Shown here piece after piece: positions 52,501-61,318 of a stretch of 64,000 bases of DNA (position 1 is the stretch's first letter; each line of letters starts with the position of its first letter). The stretch lies in the NCBI RefSeq assembly GCF_001458215.1, contig NZ_CYTW01000001.1:930001-994000 (forward strand), in the 5' to 3' direction. The stretch is from Shimia thalassica (lineage in GTDB: Bacteria > Pseudomonadota > Alphaproteobacteria > Rhodobacterales > Rhodobacteraceae). Made by a program: the position numbers and the translations under genes. The notes beneath the pieces are model-generated. The model made no database searches. It had not been told where the DNA came from and was given only the letters and a program-made list of their open reading frames with translations.

Positions 52501-53388
52501 TTAGCGTTTCAGTTCTTCTGCCAGAAAATCGAAAACCCGACGTATGCGGCGGCTTGTTGTGACTTCACGATGCGAAACCAGCCAAATCGGAAACGTCAGC
52601 GGCTCAAGGTCGGGAAGCACGCGCTGCACTTTTGGTTCTGCGTCGCCAATATGGGCGTCCAAAATGCCAATTGCCGCGCCCTGTTTCACCAATTCCCACA
52701 TCACCAGATAGCTTTCGGTCAATAGGGGGAAATTGGCCTCGGTGAGCCCAAGTCCAAGGCTGTTTAACCCTTTGAGCATACCGCCTGTGCGATCCATGTT
52801 GACAAAGTCGGCGTTGCGCAACGCATAGGGCGTTGTTGGCGCCCCAATTTTTTCAATGTACTGCGGCGTGGCGTAAAGGATCGCATCCGCCATCCCGATT
52901 TTTTTGGCAATCAGGTCCGGTTCTGTCGGTCGAAAGTTGCGAATGGCAATGTCGGCTTCGCGTCTCAACAAATCGCTGGCATGGTTGGCGACGACAATCT
53001 CGACGTGAATGCCGGGTTCTTGCTGGCGCAGCTTGGCAACAAGAGGCGGCAATAAAACAGTGGCATAGGTTTCACTGGCCGAAATGCTGATTGTCCCTTC
53101 AAGAGCCTGGGATTGTCCCAGCGCTGTCAGCGAGACGCGTCCGGCTGCGTCGCCCATATCGCGCACGTGGTCCAACAGTTCCAAGCCACTTGGCGTGAGG
53201 GTGAGACCGCGTCCGACCCGCTCAAACAGAACAACCCCCAATTCCTGTTCCAACCCGTCCACCTGACGGCCAAGCGTGGGCTGCGCCATCCCCAGCGCCC
53301 GCGCGGCCGCTGACAGCGATCCCTCTTCGGCGGTCACCAAAAAGGCCCGTGCTTTGTTCCAGTCAAATTTTACGGCACGCCAATCCAT
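52501..53388 (-). CDS. LysR-family transcriptional regulator
   Basis: This 295-aa protein has an N-terminal winged helix (residues 8-68, FDWNKARAFLVTAEEGSLSAAARALGMAQPTLGRQVDGLEQELGV, in family register) and an effector domain from about residue 95. It is convergent with the sulfonate operon (29 bp apart) and divergent from the MDR oxidoreductase gene, whose chosen start is 114 bp away. The second neighbour is therefore the more likely target. The N-terminus is one helix longer than the LysR minimum, typical of the GcvA-like branch. The effector is unknown. Confidence 0.9.
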   Translation of the reverse strand: MDWRAVKFDWNKARAFLVTAEEGSLSAAARALGMAQPTLGRQVDGLEQELGVVLFERVGRGLTLTPSGLELLDHVRDMGDAAGRVSLTALGQSQALEGTISISASETYATVLLPPLVAKLRQQEPGIHVEIVVANHASDLLRREADIAIRNFRPTEPDLIAKKIGMADAILYATPQYIEKIGAPTTPYALRNADFVNMDRTGGMLKGLNSLGLGLTEANFPLLTESYLVMWELVKQGAAIGILDAHIGDAEPKVQRVLPDLEPLTFPIWLVSHREVTTSRRIRRVFDFLAEELKR

Positions 53389-53502
53389 GCATTAATGCAT
53401 ATCAAACTTAGAAATTTGGTCAATTTGAATAAGCGACTGTGCGACGTACAAACCCAAGACACCCCAGATATCGTAAACTCTTGGATGAAAAGAAGTCTCG
53501 CC

Positions 53503-54480
53503 ATGTTCGCTTTTGCCTATCATCAATACGGTCCACCTGACGTTCTTCGGAAGGTGGAATACCCCGATCCCCGACCCAAGCCGGACGAGGTTTTGGTTAA
53601 GGTCTATGCGACGACTGTCAGTTCTGGCGACTGGCGGGCAAGAAGCCTGTCCATGCCCGATGGGCTTGGCTGGTTGGGGCGTCTTGTCTTTGGTGTCCGA
53701 AAGCCAAGGAAGCCCGTTCTTGGCACCGAATTTTCCGGCGTGATTGAACAGGTTGGAACAAAAGTGACAGGTTTCAAAATCGGGGATGCGGTGATTGGCT
53801 TTCCCGGAGCGCGCTTTGGGGCCCATGCGGAATACATCACCATGCGGGCCGCTGGAAGTCTTGTGATGAAACCCGCCACGATCCCTTTTGAGATCGCCGC
53901 CGCGATCCCGTTTGGAGGAACCACCGCTTATGATTTCCTTGTCAATAAAGGGACCCTCAGGGCCGGTGAAACGGTTCTTGTGAATGGTGCTTCGGGGGCG
54001 GTTGGCTCTGCCTGTGTGCAGATCGCGCATCACATCGGGGCCCATGTTACCGCAGTGTGCAGTTCTTCAAACGCGGAAATGGTGCGTCAGCTGGGGGCAA
54101 ACCGCGTGATCGACTATCAGACACAGGATTTTACGACTGAAGGCGCGCATTACGATATGGTTGTAGATACCGTCGGCAGCGCGCCTTGGGTGCGGACACA
54201 GCATGCCCTGAAACGCGGCGGGCGTATGTTGCTTGTCGCGGGCAATGCATCCGACATGTTCTTTGGTGGGCTAAAGGCACGGCTCAGGGGGAAAAAGTTG
54301 ATTGGGGGCGTTGCAAGTGAACGCCGCGACATCCTCAAGACTGTTGTGGACTTGGCAGAGGCTGGCGCGTTTTCCCCGGTCATCGACCGCTGTTATGCTT
54401 TTGATGACATGCCCTTGGCTCATGCCCTCGTCGACAGTGGGCGTAAGAAAGGCAACGTTGTGGTGTCTGTAGTTTCCTGA
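53503..54480 (+). CDS. MDR-family NAD(P)-dependent oxidoreductase, quinone-reductase-like
   Basis: This 325-aa protein is taken from ATG 53503, which gives the family N-terminus MFAFAYHQYGPPDVLRKVEYPDP. In-frame starts at 53485 and 53395 add residues without a good ribosome site. The nucleotide site is VNGASGAVGSACVQIAHHIGA. No zinc-binding Cys cluster is seen, so it is a zinc-free member (quinone reductase or enoyl reductase type). The divergent LysR regulator probably controls it; such pairs often respond to electrophile or quinone stress. Confidence 0.85.
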   Translation: MFAFAYHQYGPPDVLRKVEYPDPRPKPDEVLVKVYATTVSSGDWRARSLSMPDGLGWLGRLVFGVRKPRKPVLGTEFSGVIEQVGTKVTGFKIGDAVIGFPGARFGAHAEYITMRAAGSLVMKPATIPFEIAAAIPFGGTTAYDFLVNKGTLRAGETVLVNGASGAVGSACVQIAHHIGAHVTAVCSSSNAEMVRQLGANRVIDYQTQDFTTEGAHYDMVVDTVGSAPWVRTQHALKRGGRMLLVAGNASDMFFGGLKARLRGKKLIGGVASERRDILKTVVDLAEAGAFSPVIDRCYAFDDMPLAHALVDSGRKKGNVVVSVVS

Positions 54481-54489
54481 AGCCCTAGC

Positions 54490-54517
54490 AGCGCGGCAAA
54501 CATGGTTGTGCCGCGCT
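54490..54517. terminator. Hairpin between convergent genes
   Basis: A 9-bp stem (AGCGCGGCA / TGCCGCGCT) with a 10-nt loop sits in the 51-bp gap between the MDR gene and tspO. No T tract is seen on either side, so efficiency is doubtful. Confidence 0.5.
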
Positions 54518-54531
54518 CCCGTCAGACGTGG

Positions 54532-54984
54532 TTAATTCAGGATAACGATGGCCGCATTCAAAGCGGTCGCAAAGCTGACCCACGCGACATAGGGCAAGAA
54601 CATCACTGCAGACAGCCTGTCCGAATGCCACGCCTCTTTGACAAACGCCAATAGCGCCACCAGCAGGCAACCGATCACAAGCAGTGCCAAAACAGGCATC
54701 TGGGCCGCAAAAAACACCGGAGACCAGAAGAAGTTCAACCCCATCTGAAGCCCCCAAAGGCGTTTCAAACCGGTCGAAAGGCCCATGTGCCACACACGCC
54801 AGCCGACATAAGCGATCATCAGGTAAAGCAACGTCCAGACAGGCGCAAAGATCCAGTTAGGGGGATTAAACGACGGCTTTTCCAGCGCAGCGTACCAAAG
54901 CCCCGGCGCCGTTAGAGTGCCAATCGCAATGCCACAACCCATTACGAAGAGCACAAACAGCAAGAGTGAAACATATTTGTTCAT
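54532..54984 (-). CDS. tspO: TspO/MBR-family membrane protein
   Basis: This 150-aa protein has five predicted helices. The family motif PPNWIFAPVWTLLYLMIAYVGWRVW is present (WxPVWtxLY core), with MGLNFFWSPVFFA and the C-terminal LNAAIVILN. TspO binds tetrapyrroles and porphyrins in the membrane and in Rhodobacter tunes oxygen- and light-dependent gene expression. It is 40 bp downstream of a DUF393 gene on the same strand. No photosynthesis genes are near, so a photo-oxidative stress role is more likely. Confidence 0.93.
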   Translation of the reverse strand: MNKYVSLLLFVLFVMGCGIAIGTLTAPGLWYAALEKPSFNPPNWIFAPVWTLLYLMIAYVGWRVWHMGLSTGLKRLWGLQMGLNFFWSPVFFAAQMPVLALLVIGCLLVALLAFVKEAWHSDRLSAVMFLPYVAWVSFATALNAAIVILN

Positions 54985-55024
54985 AGAGGTTAGCCTTCTC
55001 TTTAAAGGTGATGGTCGTCAAACC

Positions 55025-55468
55025 TTACCTTGCGTTGGATCGCTGCGCCTTGCGGGTGAACCTCGTGTAGCTGCGCACGACCAGCGGACGTAGATGCAAG
55101 AAGCCGCGATATGCCATCTCTTGTATTTGAACGACGCCCGGAATGCGCGACAAACGGGCAAGCCAGCGCCACGAGGGAAGCGCGCGCCAGACTTCAACAA
55201 AGGCACGGGCGCCCGAAACCTGACGTCCGTCCGACATCCGAATGTGAAACCGGGCCATCGCCTCGGCCCGCGACAGTTGCTCGTCGCCTTCGAAGCGCTC
55301 GGATGACACATCAATCAAATACAGTTTCTGCTCAGTATCCGCACGTTTGTAGTAGTCGATTTCAGCGGTGCACAAAGGGCACGACCCGTCATAGTAAATG
55401 GTGACACCGTCAGGCGATGCCTTCGTTGCACTGGTCTCTGTTTCTTGGGGGCATGTGGGGGCGTTCAT
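55025..55468 (-). CDS. DUF393 (DCC family) thiol-disulfide-like protein
   Basis: This 147-aa protein starts at the ATG ending at 55468; another ATG 12 codons upstream is possible. The family signature YYDGSCPLCTAEIDYYKRAD carries the CxxC pair next to the DGxC motif that names the DCC family. LYLIDVSSERFEG and SGARAFVEVWRALPSWRWLARL are also typical. The biochemical role is not established in the family; a thioredoxin-like fold is inferred. It probably shares a transcript with tspO and is divergent from the CIA30 gene. Confidence 0.88.
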   Translation of the reverse strand: MNAPTCPQETETSATKASPDGVTIYYDGSCPLCTAEIDYYKRADTEQKLYLIDVSSERFEGDEQLSRAEAMARFHIRMSDGRQVSGARAFVEVWRALPSWRWLARLSRIPGVVQIQEMAYRGFLHLRPLVVRSYTRFTRKAQRSNAR

Positions 55469-55679
55469 GGCCTGCTTTTCTCGATCGTTGCCTATCATTA
55501 TCATTACGCAGGGGCGGGGGCTTTAGATCAATCAAAGCCTTGGATGAGTTCGTTTTTGTCCCTTTCACCTACTGGCATGCCAGTCTTGTGGACGGTTGTC
55601 CGCGGTGTCTTCTTGAAAACCTCACAGAACGCGCCAACATCACATCTGTAAACCTGATCAAAAAAGAAAAGAGACACGA

Positions 55680-56237
55680 ATGGGCCAATCAAAACGTGCT
55701 TTGTTGCTAAGCCTTTCGCTGTCTTTGTTCTCCTCAACGGCTTTGGCGGACACCCGTATGCTCGAAACATTTGAAAATGCGCCACAGACCCGATGGGAGT
55801 TTTTTGCAGACACGGTCATGGGGGGCGTGTCGACGGGGCAGGTCAGTTTCGAAACCGAAAACGGGGCCGCCTTTGTGCATATGACCGGGCAGGTCAGCAC
55901 GGAAAACCGAGGAGGGTTCATTCAGGTGCGCACCTTGTTAAGTGAAGCACCGGCAAAGGACGCCCAAGGTGTTCGTCTTGTCACGCGCGGGAATGGTGAA
56001 AAGTACTTTATCCATCTGCGCACCAGCGGAACCGTTTTGCCGTGGCAGTATTACCAAGGAAGCTTTGACACGACGACTGGATGGACGGAAATTCGCATAC
56101 CTTTTTCCGCTTTCAAAGCATCAGGAGGCATGTTGCGTTCAAAGGTTCAGGCAAAGTCGGTGAAATCGATTGGGATTGTTGCCTTCGGACGTGATCATCA
56201 GGCCGAGGTCGATGTAAAGGAAATCGGCTTTTACTAG
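55680..56237 (+). CDS. CIA30-family exported protein
   Basis: This 185-aa protein has a signal peptide (KRALLLSLSLSLFSSTALA). The mature part matches the CIA30 (complex I intermediate-associated protein 30) beta-sandwich: RWEFFADTVMGGVSTGQVSFE, GGFIQVRT, VRLVTRGNGEKYFIHLRTS, PWQYYQGSFDTTTGWTEIRIPFSAF and IGIVAFGRDHQAEVDVKEIGFY. In mitochondria the family helps complex I assembly; bacterial exported members have unknown roles. It is divergent from DUF393-tspO and may share a light or oxidative stress promoter region (55469-55679). Confidence 0.87.
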   Translation: MGQSKRALLLSLSLSLFSSTALADTRMLETFENAPQTRWEFFADTVMGGVSTGQVSFETENGAAFVHMTGQVSTENRGGFIQVRTLLSEAPAKDAQGVRLVTRGNGEKYFIHLRTSGTVLPWQYYQGSFDTTTGWTEIRIPFSAFKASGGMLRSKVQAKSVKSIGIVAFGRDHQAEVDVKEIGFY

Positions 56238-56399
56238 ACCCGGACTACGCGCCACAGCAAAGACACATGGGTTCCATCTGCAAGGGCAAGCCGTGCTGGC
56301 TCACACACCTCACACATCTTTTATGAAGTCCGAGACGTAAGCCGCAGCTTTGCGCACTAAACTCTTGCCAAAATCCCGCGCGAGGGCCTATCGACGGTT

Positions 56400-58127
56400 A
56401 TGCGCCAGATTTCTTTTCTCATTCCCGTTCTTGCAACGATCCTTATCGCGGCGGGCGTGTTTCGGGCCTCTTATGTCTATTTCCAGTCCGAGGAACTTTC
56501 AAAAGCCGAGGGGCGTCTGTCCCTGTATCAAAGTACCGTCGCAACCGAACTGGAGCGGTTTTCACATCTAACGCATGTGCTGGCGCGGGACGCATCCGTC
56601 ATTGAAACCGCCCTTGGCAAAGACACAGGTGATCTCAATCTGCGGCTCGAGGATTTTGCCGATCAGGCGGGCCTTGATGCGATTTACTTGATGGGTACTG
56701 ACGGATTTACGATTGCGGCCTCAAATCACCGCCATCCCGAAAGTTTTATTGGCCAAAACTATGCCTTTCGACCCTATTTCCAACGCGCGCTGGAAGGAAC
56801 GCAGGGGCGGTTTTATGCGATTGGGACAACCACCGGATTGCCGGGGTATTTTATTGCAGATGCCGTACTTGACGCAACTGGCCGCACCATCGGTGTGATC
56901 GCAATCAAGATAGATTTCTCGCTTCTTGAGGAGAGATGGAAAAAGTCGGGTGAACAGGTTCTGTTGGCGAACGAAGACGGCGTAGTTCTTTTGGCGTCAG
57001 AGCCAGAGTGGCGGTATCGGGTTTTGGTGCCGCTTTCGAAAAGCCAGCGCATCCGCATCCAGAACGCAAAACAGTTTCCGGGCAAGGCGCTTGATCCATT
57101 GGACTGGCAAGAGACGTCAGAGCTGCGTGCACGCATTGGCAACGAAGACCGCGTGCATCTGACGGCAGACATTCAGCGCCATGACTGGACCTTGCACTAT
57201 TTCGAAAGTGACGACCGTGCCGTCGCACTTAGCTGGATGGTGACCTCTTTGATTGGCTTCCTTGCGGGGATGGCGCTTATCCTGTTTCAGATTCAAAGGG
57301 CCCGCCGCGTAAGCGCAGCCTTGGCACGGTCCGAAAAAGAAGAGGCAAAATTGCGTCAGGCAAACGAGTTTCTGGCCATCGAGATAGAGGATCGCAAGAC
57401 CGCAGAACGGCGTCTGAAGCGCACTCAGGACGAACTGGAACGGGCCAGCCGGTTGGCCGCGCTGGGCAGGTTGGCCGCGTCGGTAACACACGAACTGGGT
57501 CAGCCGATTGCCGCCATGCGCAACCATCTGGTTGCCGCTGAAATCGGATCGAATGGTCCAACCCCGCTTACCGGAAAAATCGGAAACCTTGTGGACCGGA
57601 TGGAAGGGATCACCCGTCAGCTCAAGTTTTTTGCAACGTCAGACACCGACGCGTTTGTCGAGGTGAACCTGAACGAGGCCATGCAAACCTCGGCGTCTCT
57701 GGTTGCACCAAATCTTGAAGCGGCACATGCCGACCTGCGTTTTGAACTTCCTGACAGGGCCGTCACCATGCGCGGAAGCCGGTTGCGGGTCGAGCAGGTC
57801 ATGACCAATCTGTTGCGCAATGCCATAGATGCCTGCGAGGACAGCGAGACGCCGGTTATTCAGGTGCGCGTTGGTCTTCTTGAAGGTCAGGCATGGTTCG
57901 AAATTGAAGACAACGGTCATGGCCTCGGCGAAGCGACGCTAACGGATTTGCAGGAACCCTTTGTGACCACGCGGGAAAGCGGTCGCGGTATGGGGCTTGG
58001 GTTGGCAATCTCGACCAGTATCGTCAATGATCTTGATGGCGTTATGACGGCCGGCAATGTGACCACGGGGGGCGCCGTGTTCCGTGTCAGCTTTCCGGCC
58101 TTTGAAACGGAAGAGATCGCGATATGA
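56400..58127 (+). CDS. DctB-type membrane sensor histidine kinase
   Basis: This 575-aa protein has two transmembrane helices (residues 4-22 and about 278-298) flanking a periplasmic double-Cache sensor (SNHRHPESFIGQNYAFRPYFQRAL; YAIGTTTGLPGYFIADAV), the form that binds C4-dicarboxylates in DctB. A coiled coil (about 300-355) leads to the H-box VTHELGQPIAAMRNH with H364. N, G1 and G2 boxes follow (NLLRNAIDAC; IEDNGHGLGE; GRGMGLGLAIS). It overlaps its response regulator gene by 4 bp. The ligand is probably the one carried by the TRAP system downstream. Confidence 0.9.
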   Translation: MRQISFLIPVLATILIAAGVFRASYVYFQSEELSKAEGRLSLYQSTVATELERFSHLTHVLARDASVIETALGKDTGDLNLRLEDFADQAGLDAIYLMGTDGFTIAASNHRHPESFIGQNYAFRPYFQRALEGTQGRFYAIGTTTGLPGYFIADAVLDATGRTIGVIAIKIDFSLLEERWKKSGEQVLLANEDGVVLLASEPEWRYRVLVPLSKSQRIRIQNAKQFPGKALDPLDWQETSELRARIGNEDRVHLTADIQRHDWTLHYFESDDRAVALSWMVTSLIGFLAGMALILFQIQRARRVSAALARSEKEEAKLRQANEFLAIEIEDRKTAERRLKRTQDELERASRLAALGRLAASVTHELGQPIAAMRNHLVAAEIGSNGPTPLTGKIGNLVDRMEGITRQLKFFATSDTDAFVEVNLNEAMQTSASLVAPNLEAAHADLRFELPDRAVTMRGSRLRVEQVMTNLLRNAIDACEDSETPVIQVRVGLLEGQAWFEIEDNGHGLGEATLTDLQEPFVTTRESGRGMGLGLAISTSIVNDLDGVMTAGNVTTGGAVFRVSFPAFETEEIAI

Positions 58128-59461
58128 ACACGCAGACCTTTAGCATTCTGGTCATCGACGATGACAAATCAATGCGGCAGTCGTTGCTTGATCTTCTCGA
58201 GGCGGCGGGATGGCAGGCGGCCGCTCTTTCGCGGGCAACTGCTGCGGTGGATCGTATGGCAGAAATCCAGCCGGACGTGATCCTGTCAGACGTCAGAATG
58301 CCGGGCATGTCGGGGCTTGATCTGCTTGCGGCGCTGGACAAGAACACGGCACCTCCGCTGGTGTTGATTTCGGCACATGGCGATATTCCAATGGCGGTCA
58401 AAGCCATTCAGGACGGCGCCTATAGTTTTGTCGAAAAGCCTTATGAACCACGCCGACTTTTGACCATCTTGCGACACGCTGCCGAGCAAAACAGGATGAA
58501 ACAAAGCAACACGCGACTGAAAGAACGTCTTTTCAAACTTTCAGGTCTTGATCGTGTGCTTCTGGGACAAACAGATCAGGTCGCGCATCTTCGGCAGGAT
58601 ATTCTTGATCTGGCGGAAACCGGCGCGACGGTTTTAATCGAAGGCGAAACCGGCACCGGCAAAGAACTGGTTGCGCGTGCGTTGCACGATCTGGGCACGG
58701 ATGCAGGCGCGCCTTTTCTTGCCCTGAATTGCGCGGCCCTGTCTCAAAACACATTCGAGACCGAGATGTTTGGTGTTGCGGGCGAAACCGAGGGGCGTTT
58801 GCTGACGGCCTCAGGGGGGACACTGTTTCTGGACGAGATTTGTTCCTGCCCCCTTGCGGTACAGGCCAAGTTGCTGCGCGTTCTGGAAGACAAACACGTC
58901 TTGCCCGTGAATGCCCAACATCCGGTGCCTGTCAGTTTTCGGGTGATTTCCGCAACGAACGAGGATGTGACGCTTGCCGTGCAGGAAGGCCGCCTGCGCC
59001 AAGATCTTTTGTTTCGGATCAATACCATGATCCTGACGCTTCCGCCCCTCAGACAGCGGCGGGATGACCTTATGCTGTTGACGGCGCATTTTCTTGATGA
59101 ATTTGCCCGAGTTTACGAGACGACCAGCCCCGAAATCAGTCAGGACGATCTGGCGGCACTTTTGGCGCATGACTGGCCAGGCAACGTACGGGAATTGCGC
59201 AACGTCTGCGAACGCAGGGTTCTGTCCAACCGTCGAGGCGGCGGATCCATGGCCCAGGCTATACGGTCGGATCAGCATTTGGACGACGTTCCCGATACCC
59301 TTCGCGAAGCCGTTGCCGCCTTTGAGCGGGAATTGATCGCCAAGGCCGTCAAAGCCCACAAAGGCCGCATGGACGCCGCCGCCGAAGCGCTGGGAATTGG
59401 GCGGCGCACCCTTAACGAAAAGATTGTGAAACTGGGCCTCGACAAAGACGCACTTCTTTAG
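58124..59461 (+). CDS. DctD/NtrC-family response regulator lacking the GAFTGA loop
   Basis: This 445-aa protein has a receiver domain (residues 1-120, phosphoacceptor D56 in ILSDVRMPG, switch Lys in VEKPYEP). An AAA+ domain follows, with Walker A GETGTGKE (174-181) and Walker B GGTLFLDE. A Fis-type helix-turn-helix closes the protein (MDAAAEALGIGRRTLNEKI). Between FETEMFG (211-217) and GRLLTASGGT, where sigma-54 activators carry the GAFTGA loop, only VAGETE is present. The loop is deleted. The regulator therefore probably does not act with sigma-54. Rhodobacter capsulatus NtrC, which also lacks it, activates through sigma-70. Confidence 0.9.
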   Translation: MNTQTFSILVIDDDKSMRQSLLDLLEAAGWQAAALSRATAAVDRMAEIQPDVILSDVRMPGMSGLDLLAALDKNTAPPLVLISAHGDIPMAVKAIQDGAYSFVEKPYEPRRLLTILRHAAEQNRMKQSNTRLKERLFKLSGLDRVLLGQTDQVAHLRQDILDLAETGATVLIEGETGTGKELVARALHDLGTDAGAPFLALNCAALSQNTFETEMFGVAGETEGRLLTASGGTLFLDEICSCPLAVQAKLLRVLEDKHVLPVNAQHPVPVSFRVISATNEDVTLAVQEGRLRQDLLFRINTMILTLPPLRQRRDDLMLLTAHFLDEFARVYETTSPEISQDDLAALLAHDWPGNVRELRNVCERRVLSNRRGGGSMAQAIRSDQHLDDVPDTLREAVAAFERELIAKAVKAHKGRMDAAAEALGIGRRTLNEKIVKLGLDKDALL

Positions 59462-59469
59462 CGTTTTTT

Positions 59470-59491
59470 GCCCTGCGGAAATCCGCAGGGC
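59470..59491 (+). terminator. Hairpin after the two-component genes
   Basis: A 9-bp stem, GCCCTGCGG / CCGCAGGGC, with loop AAAT starts 8 bp past the regulator stop. A T6 run lies before the stem, not after it. A second small hairpin follows at GCCGGAAAACGGC, then CATTTTCC. Termination is likely but not certain. Confidence 0.5.
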
Positions 59492-59588
59492 TGCCGGAAA
59501 ACGGCGCGCATTTTCCTTCATAGTCGGACTGGTCTGCTTACTGGATACTTGCGGCATTACGATCTGCATGCATCTGGGAGGAACCAAA

Positions 59589-60599
59589 ATGCGCAAGTAT
59601 CTGAACCGGGTGGCCGTCGCCGCCCTGTCATTCGCCTTTGTATCCGAAGCTATGGCCACCGAATGGAATGTGTCCCTCTGGGGGAAACGCCGCGCCTTTA
59701 CCGAGCACGTTGAAAAACTGGCCGAGTTGGTTTCGGAAAAAACCAACGGTGAATTCACCCTGAAAATCAGCTATGGTGGGCTTTCAAAGAACAAAGAGAA
59801 CCTTGATGGTATCTCGATTGGTGCTTTTGAAATGGCCCAGTTCTGTGCCGGTTATCACCGCGACAAGAACCCTTCGATCACTGTACTGGAATTGCCTTTC
59901 CTGGGTGTCGAAACGCTCGAGCAGGAAATCGCCCTGTCGATGGCGGTTTATCAACACCCCGCTGTCAAAAAGGATCTCGCCCGCTGGGATGCGACACTTT
60001 TGATGCCGTCGCCGTTGCCACAATATAACCTCGTTGGTGTGGGCGAAGCCCCCAAAAGCCTTGCAGACTTTGAAGGTCTGAGCGTGCGCGCCACCGGCGG
60101 TATCGGCAAAGCTATGGCAACTGTTGGCGCTGTGCCAACTTCGATGTCTGCGTCAGAAGTCCGTCAGGCGATGGACAGCGGCATTGTCAAAGCGGTGAGC
60201 TTTGCGCCTCATGCGCACATGTCCTTTGGCACCATCGAAAACGGCAAGTGGTGGACCACGAACCTGAACCCGGGCACTGTTAATTGCCCCGTTGTGGTGA
60301 ACACACCTGCTCTGGAAGATCTGTCCGACGCTCACCGCGAAGCCCTGCTGGGTTCGGTTGACGAAGCTCTGGAATACTATGTCACCCAATATGAATCCAA
60401 AACCATGGAAGCTTGGGGTCCTGCACTGGACGAGCGTGGCATCGAACGTGTGACATTCTCTGATGAAGAGATCGCAGCCTTTAAAGAAGCGGCTGCTGCA
60501 CCAGCGGCGGCTGCATGGATCGAAGAAAACACCGCGCGCCGTCTTCCGGCGCAGGAACTCTATGACCTTGTGACTGGCATGGTTGCCAACGGAAGCTAA
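59589..60599 (+). CDS. TRAP transporter substrate-binding protein
   Basis: This 336-aa DctP-family protein starts at ATG 59589, with GGGAGGAA just upstream; the frame from 59568 is rejected. The signal peptide is MRKYLNRVAVAALSFAFVSEAMA. The mature part keeps TNGEFTLKISYGGLSKNKENLDGISIGAFEMAQF in family register and the ligand block FEGLSVRATGGIGKAMATVGAVPTSMSASEVRQAM with its conserved Arg. It differs from the DHPS-type binder in having a Sec rather than Tat-like leader. The kinase with a dicarboxylate-type sensor upstream suggests an organic acid ligand. Confidence 0.9.
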   Translation: MRKYLNRVAVAALSFAFVSEAMATEWNVSLWGKRRAFTEHVEKLAELVSEKTNGEFTLKISYGGLSKNKENLDGISIGAFEMAQFCAGYHRDKNPSITVLELPFLGVETLEQEIALSMAVYQHPAVKKDLARWDATLLMPSPLPQYNLVGVGEAPKSLADFEGLSVRATGGIGKAMATVGAVPTSMSASEVRQAMDSGIVKAVSFAPHAHMSFGTIENGKWWTTNLNPGTVNCPVVVNTPALEDLSDAHREALLGSVDEALEYYVTQYESKTMEAWGPALDERGIERVTFSDEEIAAFKEAAAAPAAAAWIEENTARRLPAQELYDLVTGMVANGS

Positions 60600-60606
60600 G
60601 CTTTCT

Positions 60607-60639
60607 GCCCTGCGCCCTTCCAATGCGAAGGGGCAGGGC
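60607..60639 (+). other. Intra-operon hairpin after the second TRAP binding-protein gene
   Basis: Two stem blocks, GCCCTG/CAGGGC outside and CCCTTC/GAAGGG inside, with a small CG/G bulge and a 6-nt loop, start 7 bp after the stop. The next bases are CCACCCACC, with no T tract. Confidence 0.72.
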
Positions 60640-60674
60640 CCACCCACCTAATAAAAATTGAACGGAGAGTTGTC

Positions 60675-61307
60675 ATGGCGGGATCTTCCCTTGTGCTGAC
60701 CGATGATAGCCGTCTCAGCAAGATCGACCAGCGCCTCTATAAGCTGGAAGGGTATCTGGCCCTTTTGAGCGGGCTTGCTGTTTTTTCCCTTATGTTGCTT
60801 GCTGTTTTTTCTGTTGGCGGTCGTAATCTGGCCGGCCAGCCTTTGCCTGGATATGTCGATTGGATCGAGCAGGCGATGCCGCTCATTGCCTTTATGGGGA
60901 TTGCGTTCACACAGCGGGACGGCGGGCACATCCGTATGGACATGCTGGTTGGCGCGCTGCGCGGACGGCCCCTGTATCTGGCGGAACTGATCACCACGCT
61001 GGTCATCCTCTGCGTGATGCTGCTGCTGGTTTGGGGCAGTTGGGCGCACTTTGATCGCAGCTTTGATTTCAGCGCCCCGATGTGGAGCTCTGACAGCTCG
61101 ATGGACATCTCTCTCCCTCTTTGGCCTGCAAAACTCTTGGTGCCTGTTGCGTTCAGCGTTTTGTGTCTGCGTCTGGTGCTTCAGGTCTGGGCCTATGGTA
61201 GCGCGTTGATCACTGGCGACGACACGCTGATCGCCGTGCCTCTGGTTGCGGATGCCGCCACTCAAGCCGCGATGGAAGCCGAGCATGTCTCGGCCCACGA
61301 CAAGTAA
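60675..61307 (+). CDS. TRAP transporter small permease
   Basis: This 210-aa DctQ-family protein has ACGGAGAG as ribosome site. A soluble 25-residue leader precedes four helices (about residues 27-50, 60-80, 97-120 and 152-175). The DctQ loop is visible as DWIEQAMPLIAFMGIAFTQRDGGHIRMDM. It is longer than the hps one because of a loop with SSDSSMDISLP and an acidic C-terminal tail. It lies 11 bp before the large permease. Confidence 0.88.
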   Translation: MAGSSLVLTDDSRLSKIDQRLYKLEGYLALLSGLAVFSLMLLAVFSVGGRNLAGQPLPGYVDWIEQAMPLIAFMGIAFTQRDGGHIRMDMLVGALRGRPLYLAELITTLVILCVMLLLVWGSWAHFDRSFDFSAPMWSSDSSMDISLPLWPAKLLVPVAFSVLCLRLVLQVWAYGSALITGDDTLIAVPLVADAATQAAMEAEHVSAHDK

Positions 61308-61318
61308 GGTGAACTGAT

